Positions 1-9,867 of a stretch of DNA of 64,000 nucleotides are shown here, piece after piece (position 1 is the stretch's first letter; the number at the start of each line of letters is the position of its first letter). This stretch comes from Methylotenera sp. (GTDB lineage: Bacteria > Pseudomonadota > Gammaproteobacteria > Burkholderiales > Methylophilaceae), in NCBI GenBank assembly GCA_013141075.1, contig JABFRQ010000003.1:186001-250000 (forward strand). Direction: 5' to 3'. The notes under the pieces are model-generated. The model had not been told where the DNA came from. It saw only the letters and a program-made list of their open reading frames with translations, and did not search any database. The position numbers were made by a program, and so were the translations under genes.

Positions 1-501
1 CAAACCAGTTTATGTGCAGAAGCCAGCCAACAAATCAGCATGTTGAGTATCTTAGCAAAAGCCTCAGGCTCCGCTGGTATGGCGGGCGGCCAAGCAATTG
101 ATTTAGCCGCGGTGGGTAAACCACTCACACAAACCGAACTTGAAACCATGCATCAATTAAAAACAGGTGCGCTCATTCAAGCTGCTGCTATGCTTGGCGC
201 AATAAGTGGCTCACAAGAGCAAATTATAGCCATGCAAACATACGCCATGAATATCGGCTTAGCATTTCAAGTAGTGGACGATATTTTAGACGTAGAAGCA
301 GACTCCAGCACACTGGGCAAAACAGCTGGCAAAGATGCAAATAGCAACAAACCAACTTACGTTTCCATATTAGGCTTAGACCAAGCTAAAAACCATGCAA
401 AACAACTATATGAAAATGCCATTATGGCGTTATCCCCTTTCGGCAACAAAGCACAACGCTTGCGCGAACTGGCAGACTTCATTACACGGCGCAGTTTTTA
501 G
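1..501 (+). CDS. ispA: Polyprenyl (farnesyl/geranyl) diphosphate synthase, C-terminal part
   Basis: The reading frame is open from the first base, so the gene begins upstream; about 166 C-terminal residues are present. The family condenses isopentenyl diphosphate with allylic diphosphates to make farnesyl diphosphate for ubiquinone and undecaprenyl carriers in the cytoplasm. Visible motifs are GGQAIDL and the second aspartate-rich motif in FQVVDDILD, followed by the basic tail typical of short-chain synthases. The first aspartate-rich motif lies outside the window. It is followed after 42 bp by dxs, the usual ispA-dxs pairing that links precursor supply to chain elongation. Exact product length cannot be told from this half. 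Confidence 0.9.
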   Translation, partial: QTSLCAEASQQISMLSILAKASGSAGMAGGQAIDLAAVGKPLTQTELETMHQLKTGALIQAAAMLGAISGSQEQIIAMQTYAMNIGLAFQVVDDILDVEADSSTLGKTAGKDANSNKPTYVSILGLDQAKNHAKQLYENAIMALSPFGNKAQRLRELADFITRRSF

Positions 502-543
502 CCGCCTAATTAACATTACTTTACCTTTTAAATAGACCAAATT

Positions 544-2433
544 GTGGCAAAATCAACTGTGACCCCGTTAATCAGCAAACCAATTCTTGATACGATAGAT
601 GCGCCACTGCAACTTCGCAGTTTAGAGCGTATACAACTCGTACAACTCGCGCAAGAATTGCGCACATTCATCATCGATAGCGTCGCCCAAACTGGTGGGC
701 ATTTAGCCTCAAACTTGGGCGTGGTTGAACTTACCATCGCACTACATTATGTATTCAATACGCCTGATGACCGCTTGGTGTGGGATGTTGGTCACCAAAC
801 CTACCCACATAAAATTCTCACTGGCAGACGTGAAGCGATGAAGAATCTGCGTAAGCCAAAAGGCATTGCAGGTTTTCCGCGTCGTGCTGAAAGTGAGTAC
901 GATACATTTGGCACGGGGCATTCTAGCACCTCTATCTCTGCCGCGCTGGGCATGGCTGTTGCTGCACAAAAAGCTGGCCTAGAGCGCCGAGCCATTGCGA
1001 TTATTGGCGATGGCGCAATGACCGCTGGCATGGCATTTGAAGCGTTAAACAACGCAGGTAATATGAGTGCGAACTTGCTGGTAATTCTCAACGACAACGA
1101 CATGAGCATTTCAAACAATGTTGGTGCGCTGAATAATTACCTAAGTAAATTATTGTCTAGTCGTTTTTACAACAAAGTGCGGTCATCTGGTAAAAAAGTA
1201 CTCTCTGGCATGCCGCCAATAATGGAATTTGCTAAACGTGCAGAAGAACACGTTAAAGGCATGGTATTGCCTGGTACTATGTTTGAAGAACTAGGGTTCA
1301 ACTACATAGGTCCGATTGACGGACATGATTTAGATGCATTAGTTGATACGCTTAACAACATCAAACAATTAAAAGGCCCGCAGTTTTTGCATATTGTGAC
1401 GCAAAAAGGCAAAGGCTTTGAACCTGCAGAAGAAGACCCTAATAAGTTTCACGGTGTAGGTAAATTTGACCCCTGCAATGGCGATGCACTAGCTGGAGCA
1501 TCTAAAAAAACCTACACTCAAGTATTTGGCGAATGGCTGGTAGACATGGCCGCGCTAGATGAGCGCTTAATTGGCGTAACGCCAGCCATGTGCGATGGTT
1601 CAGGTTTAAATACGTTTGCTGAAAAATATCCAAATCGTTATTTTGATGTGGGCATTGCTGAGCAACACGCTCTCACCTTTGCCGCTGGCATGGCTTGCGA
1701 TGGCTTAAAACCAGTTGTGGCAATCTACAGCACGTTTTTACAGCGTGCTTACGACCAGCTAATTCACGACATTGCCTTGCAAAACTTACCCGTATTATTC
1801 GCGATTGACCGCGCTGGCTTGGTGGGCGCAGACGGCCCAACACATGCTGGTAGCTTTGATTTAAGCTTTCTCAGATGCATTCCAAACATTGTGATTATGG
1901 CGCCTTCTGATGAAAATGAATGCAGACAAATGCTTTACACAGGTTTTCAATATAAAGGCGTTGCAGCAGTGCGCTACCCACGCGGCAGCGGCACAGGCGT
2001 GGTTATTGAACAAAAAATGCAAGCCATACCGATTGGCACCGCTGAAATAAAACGAGAAAGCCAAGCTAAAAAAATCGCTATTCTAAGCTTTGGCAGCATG
2101 CTCACTGCATGTTTAAAAGCGGGCGAAAAACTCGATGCCACGGTCGTGAACATGCGTTTCGTAAAACCAATTGACCGCGCAATGCTTGAAAAACTAAGCA
2201 TTGACCACACATTGATTGTAAGCGTTGAAGAAAACTCTGTGATGGGTGGCGCAGGCTCAGCCGTGATGGAGGCATTGCAAACCATGCAGCAAGCTAATAA
2301 GCCGCTTATTAGAACTTTATGTTTAGGTCTGCCAGATACATTTATTGAGCACGGCGTACATGAAACTATGTTGGCTGAGTGTGGTCTGAACGCTGAAGGC
2401 ATTGTTGCCGCAATTGCGAGACAAATAACCTAG
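544..2433 (+). CDS. dxs: 1-deoxy-D-xylulose-5-phosphate synthase
   Basis: Condenses pyruvate and glyceraldehyde 3-phosphate with thiamine diphosphate, the first step of the MEP isoprenoid pathway. The 629 residues match the usual length of about 620. Visible are the substrate-pocket H84 (VGHQTY), the thiamine diphosphate GDG at 155-157 with NN at 169-170, and the catalytic glutamate E373 in [13 protein letters not shown]; the C-terminal transketolase domain follows. The start is GTG at 544, 42 bp after ispA, suggesting one transcript. ispE, another pathway gene, lies at about 50 kb. Confidence 0.97.
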   Translation: MAKSTVTPLISKPILDTIDAPLQLRSLERIQLVQLAQELRTFIIDSVAQTGGHLASNLGVVELTIALHYVFNTPDDRLVWDVGHQTYPHKILTGRREAMKNLRKPKGIAGFPRRAESEYDTFGTGHSSTSISAALGMAVAAQKAGLERRAIAIIGDGAMTAGMAFEALNNAGNMSANLLVILNDNDMSISNNVGALNNYLSKLLSSRFYNKVRSSGKKVLSGMPPIMEFAKRAEEHVKGMVLPGTMFEELGFNYIGPIDGHDLDALVDTLNNIKQLKGPQFLHIVTQKGKGFEPAEEDPNKFHGVGKFDPCNGDALAGASKKTYTQVFGEWLVDMAALDERLIGVTPAMCDGSGLNTFAEKYPNRYFDVGIAEQHALTFAAGMACDGLKPVVAIYSTFLQRAYDQLIHDIALQNLPVLFAIDRAGLVGADGPTHAGSFDLSFLRCIPNIVIMAPSDENECRQMLYTGFQYKGVAAVRYPRGSGTGVVIEQKMQAIPIGTAEIKRESQAKKIAILSFGSMLTACLKAGEKLDATVVNMRFVKPIDRAMLEKLSIDHTLIVSVEENSVMGGAGSAVMEALQTMQQANKPLIRTLCLGLPDTFIEHGVHETMLAECGLNAEGIVAAIARQIT

Positions 2434-2480
2434 TGATATACTCAAGTATTAACTCAAAGTAATCGCTAAATGGAAATATC

Positions 2481-3299
2481 ATGAACCAAGCCACACTCTC
2501 AAATACAAAACCCAGCCCTATTGAAGACGTACAAAATACAATAGACACGCGCCATATTGCCATTGACAAGGTCGGCATCAAGGCCATTCGCCACCCTGTG
2601 ATTGTGAAAGACCGCTCCGGCGGAATGCAGCATACTGTAGCTATGTTCAACATGTACGTACATTTACCGCAGCAATTTAAAGGCACGCACATGTCACGTT
2701 TTGTTGAAATTCTCAACATGAACGAACATGCGATTTCAATTGAATCATTTGAAACAATTTTGCGCGAAATGGTGAAGCGTTTAGAAGCCGAATCTGGTCA
2801 TGTGGAAATGACTTTCCCTTACTTTGTGAATAAAGCCGCGCCAATTTCTGGCGTAAAAAGCCTGCTAGATTACGAAGTGACATTTATTGGCGCAATCAGC
2901 CATGACAAAATTGACATCACCGTTAAAGTACTCGTGCCAGTGACTAGCCTTTGCCCATGTAGCAAAAAAATATCAGATTACGGCGCACATAATCAGCGTA
3001 GCCATGTCACAGTCACCGCGCTTATCAGCGACTTTATTTGGATTGAAGACATTATTGACTTAGTTGAAAAACAAGCTTCATGCGAGCTTTATGGCTTGCT
3101 AAAACGCCCAGATGAAAAATTTGTTACCGAACGCGCTTACGACAACCCAAAATTTGTTGAAGACATGGTACGCGACGTTGCTGCGCAACTTAATGCAGAA
3201 GCACGCATTGTGGCTTACACTGTGGAGTCTGAGAATTTTGAATCCATTCACAATCATTCAGCTTACGCATTGATTGAGAACGACAAAAGAAAAAAATAG
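2481..3299 (+). CDS. folE2: GTP cyclohydrolase I, type IB (FolE2)
   Basis: Converts GTP to 7,8-dihydroneopterin triphosphate, the first step of tetrahydrofolate synthesis. The 272-residue protein has the FolE2 hallmark [18 protein letters not shown], which holds the metal-binding Cys and His, and a downstream glutamate-rich helix ([13 protein letters not shown]). FolE2 is the prokaryote-only form, unrelated in sequence to zinc-dependent FolE, and in several lineages is favoured under zinc limitation; no Zur operator was recognised here. It follows dxs by 47 bp on the same strand and precedes the dodecin gene. Confidence 0.96.
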   Translation: MNQATLSNTKPSPIEDVQNTIDTRHIAIDKVGIKAIRHPVIVKDRSGGMQHTVAMFNMYVHLPQQFKGTHMSRFVEILNMNEHAISIESFETILREMVKRLEAESGHVEMTFPYFVNKAAPISGVKSLLDYEVTFIGAISHDKIDITVKVLVPVTSLCPCSKKISDYGAHNQRSHVTVTALISDFIWIEDIIDLVEKQASCELYGLLKRPDEKFVTERAYDNPKFVEDMVRDVAAQLNAEARIVAYTVESENFESIHNHSAYALIENDKRKK

Positions 3300-3356
3300 C
3301 TTAAAAAAACGCCGCACTTCACAACTTTACGCTTTATTACAACAAAGGAGTTTCAA

Positions 3357-3560
3357 ATGTCTGTCGCAAAAGTAATTGAAATTATAGCCTCAAGTAACAA
3401 AAGTTTTGAAGACGCAATGGTACAAGGCGTAGCAAAAGCCTCTGAAACGCTACAAGGCATTACTGGCGCTTGGGTGCAAGACCAAAGCGTTAAAGTGAAA
3501 GATGGTAAGGTCACTGAGTATCGCGTAGTAATGAAGCTTACCTTTGTGCTTAAGGATTAA
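3357..3560 (+). CDS. Dodecin family flavin-binding protein
   Basis: A 67-residue protein with the full dodecin fold pattern: VIEIIASSNKSFEDAM, then GITGAWVQD with the flavin-stacking tryptophan, then a C-terminal strand ending in FVLKD. Dodecins form hollow dodecamers that store flavins and quench their photochemistry. An AAGGAG Shine-Dalgarno sequence precedes the ATG. An intrinsic terminator follows at 3592-3624. Confidence 0.93.
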   Translation: MSVAKVIEIIASSNKSFEDAMVQGVAKASETLQGITGAWVQDQSVKVKDGKVTEYRVVMKLTFVLKD

Positions 3561-3591
3561 ACTCTATTAAGCTTAGGAAAAATCTAACACT

Positions 3592-3624
3592 AACGGCCAA
3601 AGTTCATGTTTTGGCCGTTTTTTT
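3592..3624 (+). terminator. Intrinsic terminator after the dodecin gene
   Basis: The inverted repeat AACGGCCAAA / TTTGGCCGTT with an 8-11-nt loop is followed by a T-run. It ends the dxs-folE2-dodecin direction of transcription. Confidence 0.88.
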
Positions 3625-3685
3625 ATACTGAACAAGACCAAATTTATTCAGTAAAATCACGCTGAATTAGCCCCACTCCAATTCA

Positions 3686-3730
3686 CTGCCCTGTGAGCCG
3701 CTCTGCTATTGCCTCGCAGGGCAGCATTTT
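3686..3730. repeat. Hairpin repeat with CTGCCCTG arms
   Basis: The arms CTGCCCTGTGAG and CTCGCAGGGCAG pair over 12 bp (one G-U) around a 15-nt loop, then CATTTTTCTCT. The arm sequence GCCCTGYGAG is shared with hairpins at 27535 and 43235, suggesting a dispersed palindromic family, although the loop differs here. It may also work as a weak terminator. Confidence 0.55.
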
Positions 3731-3752
3731 TCTCTCGACAGTTTAAATGCCA

Positions 3753-3992
3753 TTATTTCAGCGTACTAAAACCATCTTCTCTAAAAATCACTTTAACTAT
3801 CGTGCCTTTAGATTGCTGCAGATTTGCAAAGCCAAGCGCAACCCGCGCATGGTGCTGCTGCGCGATTTCACGCACAATCGCCAAACCTAAACCGCAGCCA
3901 CTTTCTGCATTGCCTAGTACTCGATAAAAACGCTCTATTGGTCTTTTAATCTTCAGAGTGTCGCACTTCGTAGTTGAATCCGCCAATAGCAT
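3753..3992 (-). pseudogene. Truncated sensor histidine kinase (ATPase-domain remnant)
   Basis: A 79-codon frame encodes only the C-terminal end of a HATPase domain: ERFYRVLGNAESGCGLGLAIVREIAQQHHA, which corresponds to the F-box and G2-box of QseC/TctE-type kinases. The sensor, HAMP, dimerisation H-box, N-box and G1-box are all missing, and no partner response regulator is adjacent. The first 25 residues do not look kinase-like. The stop codon is intact, so the 3' end is original and the 5' part was lost. The likely reading is a decayed two-component system; translation is doubtful. Confidence 0.75.
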
Positions 3993-4040
3993 GTGTATAT
4001 TTCATCTAAAATGGTAGATGGGGTGCGGCAATTTGCCACA

Positions 4041-4069
4041 TTTTCAGCACTACATTTAGTTTGTAGAAT
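4041..4069 (+). promoter_or_regulatory. Candidate sigma-70 promoter of the TonB-dependent receptor
   Basis: TTTTCA (4041-4046) and TAGAAT (4064-4069) are separated by 17 bp, about 27 bp upstream of the start codon. The -10 matches five of six consensus bases and the -35 four of six. No Fur-type palindrome was seen. Confidence 0.45.
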
Positions 4070-4072
4070 ACC

Positions 4073-4089
4073 CCCCTTTATACAAGGGG
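4073..4089 (+). promoter_or_regulatory. Hairpin that masks the Shine-Dalgarno of the TonB receptor
   Basis: CCCCTT (4073-4078) pairs perfectly with AAGGGG (4084-4089) across a 5-nt loop. AAGGGG is also the only Shine-Dalgarno-like sequence, 6 nt before the ATG at 4096. The ribosome site would therefore be closed in the folded leader. This is seen in sequence; a regulatory role (thermometer, or opening by a ligand or protein) is inference. Confidence 0.5.
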
Positions 4090-4095
4090 TTTACC

Positions 4096-6339
4096 ATGCA
4101 GGAAATTAAACTTAAGAAGAATATACTTTCTAGCATTTTAACATCAGGCTTATTAGGAATAGTGGCTTTCAATACGGCTGCAGAGGAGGTCTCATTGCCA
4201 GCTATTGAAGTGCGTGCCGAAAAATTTCATATCAATGAAATGTCACGCCCGAACACCAGCGACACTGCTAGCATATTACAAGATCAACCCAGTTTAAGTT
4301 TTTATCGTGCTGGTGGCGTATCTAGCTTACCAGTCATTCATGGTTTAGCCGATGACCGCATTCGAATTAAAGTGGATGGCATGGATTTAATTTCAAGCTG
4401 TGCTAATCACATGAATCCGCCACTGTCATACATTGCACCAAATAATGTAGAAAATACACAAGTCTATGCAGGGATTAGCCCTGTTAGTCTAGGTGGTGAT
4501 AGTATTGCTGGGACTATATTGGTTAATTCGGCTACACCAGAGTTTGCAAAAGATGGGCAAGATTTATTGATAAAGGCAGAGATAGGTACGTTTTATCGTA
4601 GTAATAATGATGCGCGTGGCGTGAATCTATCAACCAGTGTTGCTAATGAAAAAGTGTATATGCGTTATACAGGTTCAACGGTTGAAGCGAATAATTACAC
4701 AGCTGGCGGTCATTTTAAGCCAGCTGGTTTAGCAACTATTAACGCTTCTAGTGATAGAACTAAAGATAGAGGTTATCTAGATAGTGATGAAGTGGGTTCT
4801 ACTTATTATAAAGCGCGCAACCACGCGTTGGCCTTTGGTTTGCAACATGAAAACCACTTGGTGGAATTTAAATTAGGTTTGCAAGATATCCCAAAACAAG
4901 GATTTGTGAATCAACGTATGGACATGACTGGCAACGAAGCAAAGCAATATAATTTAAGTTATAAAGGTCAATATGGCTGGGGTGCTTTAGAGGCACGTGC
5001 TTACCATGAAAACGTGCGCCACAACATGCAATTTGGCGATGATAAATTGTATTGGTATGGCGCGACTGGCACTGTTGCTGGAATGCCGATGGATACCGAA
5101 GGTAGAACGACTGGCTTAAATGTTAAGGGAGAATTTAAACTTACTGAGCGCGACACATTAAGTATAGGTGCAGAGTATCAGCGTTACCGTTTGGATGATT
5201 ACTGGCTTGCTTCACCACCCTCTATGATGATGGCACCCAATACTTTCTGGAACATTAACAATGGTCAACGTGACCGTTATGATGTTTTTGCAGAGTGGCA
5301 AGCAAAATGGAGTGAACAATGGTTATCTCAGCTAGGTTTGCGTAGTAGCACTGTAAAAATGGATACAGGCCGAGTGCAGGGCTATAACAATATGGGTGGC
5401 ATGATGGGCTATGGCAATCCAAATTTAGCAAATAGCATTCCAGGCGCATTTAACGTGGCTGACCGTTCTAAAACAGACAATAATATTGATGTCACAGCAT
5501 TAGCGCGCTATATGCCAAATGCAAGCCAAACCTACGAGCTGGGTTACGCGCTAAAGACACGCTCACCTAATGTGTATGAACGTTTTGCTTGGTCAAACAA
5601 CAATAGCATGGTCATGAATATGAACAACCTCTACGGTGACGGCAATGGTTATGTTGGAAATTTAAATCTAAAAGCAGAAAAAGCACATACGCTTAGTGTT
5701 ACTGCAAATTGGCATGATGCTACGCAAGAAAATTGGAGCTTTAAAGCCACGCCATATTTTACTTACGTGAGTGATTATATTGACGCGGTGACTTGTGCAA
5801 CGGTAGGTAAAGTGTGTGCGGCTCGCGGTGATGGTTTTGCCAATTTAAGTTTAGATAACCAATCCGCAAGGCTTTACGGCATTGATGTATCGGGGAAAAT
5901 GGCACTCGCCAGTGGTACAGGTTTGGGTAGCTTTAGCGCATTAGGCGCAGTTAATTACATGCGTGGTAAAAACAACACGACGGATGATGATTTGTACAAC
6001 ATCATGCCGCTCAATGCAAAATTCGCCCTTGAGCATCAACTAGGCAGTTGGACGAATACCATACAAGCCAAACTAGTGGAAAGCAAAGATAATGTACAAG
6101 AGGTACGAAAAGAGCTAAAAACAGCTGGCTTCGGCTTGCTTAATTTATACAGCAGCTACGATTGGAAACACGCACGTTTAGATTTTGCGGTAGAAAACGT
6201 TTTTGATAAATACTATGCAGACCCGCTAGGTGGTGCGTATCTCGGACAAGGCGCAACGATGGGAACGGGCGTTTTGCATAACTTAACGGTACCTGGCATG
6301 GGGCGTTCTGTAAACGTAAGTTTAACGCTTAAATATTAA
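4096..6339 (+). CDS. TonB-dependent copper receptor, OprC/NosA-like
   Basis: A 747-residue outer-membrane receptor: signal peptide (about 1-29), plug domain, then a 22-strand barrel ending in SVNVSLTLKY with a terminal aromatic. The plug carries SSCANHMNPP, giving C102-x3-M106, the CxxxM signature of the OprC copper site. The barrel loops are unusually methionine-rich (PPSMMMAPN, NNMGGMMGYG, SMVMNMNN). This supports import of copper or a copper complex for cuproenzymes rather than a siderophore. No TonB/ExbBD genes are nearby. Iron-siderophore or other metal uptake is the alternative. Confidence 0.85.
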   Translation: MQEIKLKKNILSSILTSGLLGIVAFNTAAEEVSLPAIEVRAEKFHINEMSRPNTSDTASILQDQPSLSFYRAGGVSSLPVIHGLADDRIRIKVDGMDLISSCANHMNPPLSYIAPNNVENTQVYAGISPVSLGGDSIAGTILVNSATPEFAKDGQDLLIKAEIGTFYRSNNDARGVNLSTSVANEKVYMRYTGSTVEANNYTAGGHFKPAGLATINASSDRTKDRGYLDSDEVGSTYYKARNHALAFGLQHENHLVEFKLGLQDIPKQGFVNQRMDMTGNEAKQYNLSYKGQYGWGALEARAYHENVRHNMQFGDDKLYWYGATGTVAGMPMDTEGRTTGLNVKGEFKLTERDTLSIGAEYQRYRLDDYWLASPPSMMMAPNTFWNINNGQRDRYDVFAEWQAKWSEQWLSQLGLRSSTVKMDTGRVQGYNNMGGMMGYGNPNLANSIPGAFNVADRSKTDNNIDVTALARYMPNASQTYELGYALKTRSPNVYERFAWSNNNSMVMNMNNLYGDGNGYVGNLNLKAEKAHTLSVTANWHDATQENWSFKATPYFTYVSDYIDAVTCATVGKVCAARGDGFANLSLDNQSARLYGIDVSGKMALASGTGLGSFSALGAVNYMRGKNNTTDDDLYNIMPLNAKFALEHQLGSWTNTIQAKLVESKDNVQEVRKELKTAGFGLLNLYSSYDWKHARLDFAVENVFDKYYADPLGGAYLGQGATMGTGVLHNLTVPGMGRSVNVSLTLKY

Positions 6340-6436
6340 TTGCGGTTAAGTTGGCATTTTTAGTTTGTAAGACTGCAATAAGGCTGAACTTTTAAAATTA
6401 AGGTTCAAAAGTAAGGTTTAATTCTAGTTAAAAAGT

Positions 6437-6465
6437 AAAAATGGGCAGATTTTTCTGCCCATTTT
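6437..6465. terminator. Bidirectional terminator between convergent genes
   Basis: AAAATGGGCAGA and TCTGCCCATTTT pair around a short T loop, with A/T runs on both sides. It lies between the TonB receptor (plus) and the protease gene (minus), so it can end both transcripts. Confidence 0.88.
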
Positions 6466-6487
6466 CACTTCAAGCTACTCAACAAAC

Positions 6488-7141
6488 TTAATATTTTTTA
6501 GTTAAGGTCAGTGCAATATCTTGCCGCTTCATATCCAGCCTATTTAACGCGCTCATGCCCATTAGCACGACCGATGGTGAGCCACCTTCAAGCACACTGC
6601 CTTCTACTTGATTCAGAGTAACCGCGCCAATTTTAAGGCTAGCAATCGTCACTCGATAGGCTGTTACCACGCCGTTGGCCGTGCCTATTTGAATAGGCTC
6701 GCCGCGTTTATAATCAATATTCGCGAATTTTGCATCGCCACTATTAAGCGCTACTGTAGTAGCCCCAGTATCCACCAAAAATTTAAGGGTTGCACCGTTA
6801 ATTTGGCAATCTGATAAAAAATGTCCTTCTCGGTTTGCATACAAAATCACGCTTGAGGCTGCAGCATTTGCGTTACCACCGCCCACTGAAGCAGCTTGCC
6901 CCATGCCAAGCTGCTTAGTTTTACCTTCAATTTGCAAGGTCGCCATTCTGCTATCGGCCGCAAGTAATTTAACGCCATCACTGGTTTGGCCTACGCTCAA
7001 TGTTTTTGGCTTGCCACCGTTAATGATTAGTACGGCTTTGCTGCTAAATAAGCCGACAATATTTACATTGGTATCGGCCAAGCAAGCGTTGGAAAATAAC
7101 AGGCTCGTCACTAATATTAGTGCGCTTCTCATGCTGTTCAT
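6488..7141 (-). CDS. Retropepsin-like aspartic protease (clan AA), exported
   Basis: A 217-residue protein with an N-terminal signal peptide ending near ANACLAD. The C-terminal domain carries the single-lobed aspartic protease motif FLVDTGATTVALNS and a downstream hydrophobic-hydrophobic-Gly region (VVLMGMSALNRL), matching the TIGR02281-type family. The N-terminal half (about 25-95) resembles a small beta domain found in such proteins. It probably works as a dimer in the periplasm; the substrate is unknown. Its ATG overlaps the stop of the upstream MFS gene by 4 bp, so the two are probably translationally coupled. Confidence 0.85.
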   Translation of the reverse strand: MNSMRSALILVTSLLFSNACLADTNVNIVGLFSSKAVLIINGGKPKTLSVGQTSDGVKLLAADSRMATLQIEGKTKQLGMGQAASVGGGNANAAASSVILYANREGHFLSDCQINGATLKFLVDTGATTVALNSGDAKFANIDYKRGEPIQIGTANGVVTAYRVTIASLKIGAVTLNQVEGSVLEGGSPSVVLMGMSALNRLDMKRQDIALTLTKKY

Positions 7142-8319
7142 CTAAACATCCCCTGTGTATTCTGCTTATTTATACTAAGTTTCAAGCCTAATCCTATCAC
7201 CAATAAACCCAATAGCGGGAATATCGCCGCGAGCATAAATGTGCGTTGCCCGCCTAAATATTGCAGCCCATAACCGCCTGCTACGCCGCCTATTGTGCCG
7301 CCGATGCCATACGCCACGCTATTATAAATTGCTTGGCCTTTAGCTTGATGGCGACCATTAAAAAATTGTGTAATCACTTCAACCGATGCCGCATGAAAGC
7401 TGCCAAACGTTGCCGCGTGCAAGCTTTGCGCAATGATGAGCAGCACTAGGTTGTCTACAGCAACGCCTATCATACTAAAGCGGAGGACAGCGAGCGCTAA
7501 ACTGATAAGTAAAATCGTTTTTAAGCTAAAACGTGCCATGATTTTTGGCATCAGCATAAAAATGCCAATTTCGCAGATAACGCCGACCGCCCACAGCAAG
7601 CCTATCATGCCTTTGCTGTAGCCACGGTCGCTTAAATAAATTGAATAAAAATTGTAGAGCACGCCATGCGCCGTGACCATGAGCGCGCAACCCACCAGCA
7701 ACGCAATCACGTTGGGCTGCTTAACTACCTGCCAAATAGAAAATGTATCATGCGCATGTGGGGCGATGGTGGCTTCTGGTAGTTTAAAAGCGAGCGCAAA
7801 TAAAGTAATTTGTACCGCCAACAAAAACCATAGCAATGTTTTAATGCCGTAAGCTTCTGTTAAAAAACCCAACATCACCGCCGCCACAATAAAGCCCAAC
7901 GAGCCCCACATGCGAATGCGGCTGTAATGGCCGTTGGTAGTAGCTAAATGCGCCAAAGTGAGCGATTCTGAAAGCGGCAAGGTAGAGCTGGTAAATAAAC
8001 TAAGCGAAGCCATCACCAAAAACAATGCCCAAAACCCATGCGCCCAAAACACCGCCACAAAGCCCATTAAACCTAATGCGGCGGTTAGCCTTATCCACTG
8101 CACGCGCTTGCCCGTATGGTCTGCCAACCAGCCCCAAAAATTAGGCGCAAAAATGCGGCTAATTTGGAATAAAGACATGAGAATGCCAATATCCGCAGGC
8201 GTGAAACTTTCAGAATTTAAATACAAACCCCAATATGGCACAAACGCACCAACAAAGAAGTAGTAAATAAAGTAAAAGCGGGATAGATTAAAGTGCAGTT
8301 TGTGGGTCAAGTGATGCAA
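7138..8319 (-). CDS. MFS transporter, phenylpropionate/HcaT-like (MFS_1_like)
   Basis: A 393-residue inner-membrane protein with twelve predicted hydrophobic segments. The N-terminal FYFIYYFFVGAFVPYWGLYL and the short loop motif WLADHTGKR after helix 2 fit the MFS_1_like branch that includes HcaT and nucleoside/oligosaccharide symporters. The substrate cannot be read from sequence. It is the first gene of a two-gene unit with the protease. Confidence 0.82.
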   Translation of the reverse strand: MHHLTHKLHFNLSRFYFIYYFFVGAFVPYWGLYLNSESFTPADIGILMSLFQISRIFAPNFWGWLADHTGKRVQWIRLTAALGLMGFVAVFWAHGFWALFLVMASLSLFTSSTLPLSESLTLAHLATTNGHYSRIRMWGSLGFIVAAVMLGFLTEAYGIKTLLWFLLAVQITLFALAFKLPEATIAPHAHDTFSIWQVVKQPNVIALLVGCALMVTAHGVLYNFYSIYLSDRGYSKGMIGLLWAVGVICEIGIFMLMPKIMARFSLKTILLISLALAVLRFSMIGVAVDNLVLLIIAQSLHAATFGSFHAASVEVITQFFNGRHQAKGQAIYNSVAYGIGGTIGGVAGGYGLQYLGGQRTFMLAAIFPLLGLLVIGLGLKLSINKQNTQGMFR

Positions 8320-8323
8320 TCAG

Positions 8324-8740
8324 TTAATCAATTTTGCATTTACATTGCGTGCAAATAGTGCTTTTTATAGGCTTCATCATCACGCCAATGTACAACAAAG
8401 CTAACGCTGCATTGGCTAGAAATGAGCTGTAAGACAAAGTTTGCCCTGTTTCTGCACAACCACATTTTGGACAAACTTCTGGGCTTAGGCTAAACGTTTC
8501 TACTAAAGGCTTTTCAAACTCACCTTTGTTAAAATCTGCCAACACTTGTTTGGCTTCACCAATTAAGGCACTTGGCACTTGCAAGCGAATATGGGCAAGC
8601 CCAACATTCAACAAGCTTTGTGCGTTAAAAAAATGTTCGCCTACCAAAAATACGGGAATGGCTTCACTTTCTAACAAGCCTTTGAAAATGTGCGCTTCAA
8701 GCGAGTTATCAAAAGTAGTAAGTGTGACCATATTGGGCAT
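8324..8740 (-). CDS. DUF2007 protein with zinc ribbon and a membrane segment
   Basis: A 138-residue protein. Residues about 1-70 match the DUF2007 fold (putative signal-transducing protein: TTFDNSLEAHIFKGLLESEGI-like start). Residues 93-98 CPKCGC and 131-136 CTQCKC form a split zinc ribbon around a hydrophobic stretch (LANAALALLYIGVMM). Function is unknown. It lies 2 bp downstream of aroC and 4 bp before the MFS gene, all on the minus strand. Confidence 0.75.
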   Translation of the reverse strand: MPNMVTLTTFDNSLEAHIFKGLLESEAIPVFLVGEHFFNAQSLLNVGLAHIRLQVPSALIGEAKQVLADFNKGEFEKPLVETFSLSPEVCPKCGCAETGQTLSYSSFLANAALALLYIGVMMKPIKSTICTQCKCKID

Positions 8741-8742
8741 GG

Positions 8743-9828
8743 TTAGAGTTTTGGCGTATTACACACCACATCCGCATTTTGCGCTCTATTTCGTAGCGCA
8801 TGATCCATCAACACCAGTGCCAACATCGCCTCGGCAATTGGCGTAGCGCGTACTCCTACGCACGGGTCGTGGCGGCCTGTGGTTTGCATAGTCACGGCGT
8901 TACCATTTTTATCAATCGAGCGACGTTCTTGCGGAATACTTGACGTGGGTTTGAGTGCAACATTCACTCGGATTTCTTGCCCCGTAGAAATGCCGCCTAA
9001 AATTCCGCCTGCATGGTTGGTGACAAAGCCTTGCGGCGTCATTTCATCTGAATGCACGCTGCCACGCTGCGAAATAGCAGCAAAACCTGCGCCAATTTCT
9101 ACGCCTTTTACTGCGTTAATGCTCATCATGGCATAGGCGATTTCAGCGTCTAGGCGGTCAAAAATTGGCTCACCCCAACCCACAGGCACGCCTTCTGCCA
9201 CCACGGTAATTTTTGCACCAACAGAATCGCGCTCGGCACGAACTTTATCTAAATATTCTTCTAATTGCGGTAACACTTTGGTGTTAGGTGAGAAAAATGG
9301 ATTTTCATTCACGCAATCCCAAGTTTCAAACGGAATTTCAATTTCACCTAACTGGCTCATGTAGCCACGAATCGTTACCCCAAAACGTTCAAGTAACCAT
9401 TTTTTAGCGATAGCGCCAGCGGCCACGCGTACAGCAGTTTCACGTGCGCTTGAACGTCCGCCACCACGATAATCGCGTATGCCATATTTTTGCGCATAAG
9501 TGTAATCTGCATGGCCTGGGCGAAAGGTATCCATGATTTTTGAATAATCTTGACTGCGTTGGTCGGTATTGCGGATTAGTAAACCAATCGGCGCACCCGT
9601 GGTTTTTCCCTCAAATACGCCAGATAAAATTTCTACCATATCGGCTTCTTGGCGTTGTGTAACATGGCGCGAAGTGCCAGGTTTGCGGCGGTCTAAATCA
9701 ATTTGTAAATCTTCTGCACACAGCGCCAAGCCTGGCGGACAGCCATCTACCACGCCGCCTATCGCCGCGCCATGTGATTCGCCAAACGAAGTAAATGTAA
9801 ATAAAGTGCCGATTGTATTACCTGACAT
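8743..9828 (-). CDS. aroC: Chorismate synthase
   Basis: Makes chorismate from 5-enolpyruvylshikimate 3-phosphate with reduced FMN, the last shikimate-pathway step. At 361 residues it has normal length. The three signatures are present: [16 protein letters not shown] near the N terminus, the arginine-rich [21 protein letters not shown] at about 125-145, and [17 protein letters not shown] near the C terminus. It heads the minus-strand run aroC-DUF2007-MFS-protease. Confidence 0.97.
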   Translation of the reverse strand: MSGNTIGTLFTFTSFGESHGAAIGGVVDGCPPGLALCAEDLQIDLDRRKPGTSRHVTQRQEADMVEILSGVFEGKTTGAPIGLLIRNTDQRSQDYSKIMDTFRPGHADYTYAQKYGIRDYRGGGRSSARETAVRVAAGAIAKKWLLERFGVTIRGYMSQLGEIEIPFETWDCVNENPFFSPNTKVLPQLEEYLDKVRAERDSVGAKITVVAEGVPVGWGEPIFDRLDAEIAYAMMSINAVKGVEIGAGFAAISQRGSVHSDEMTPQGFVTNHAGGILGGISTGQEIRVNVALKPTSSIPQERRSIDKNGNAVTMQTTGRHDPCVGVRATPIAEAMLALVLMDHALRNRAQNADVVCNTPKL

Positions 9829-9867
9829 AATGCGTATCTCAATAAAATTTAGTTAATTTTAACATAC

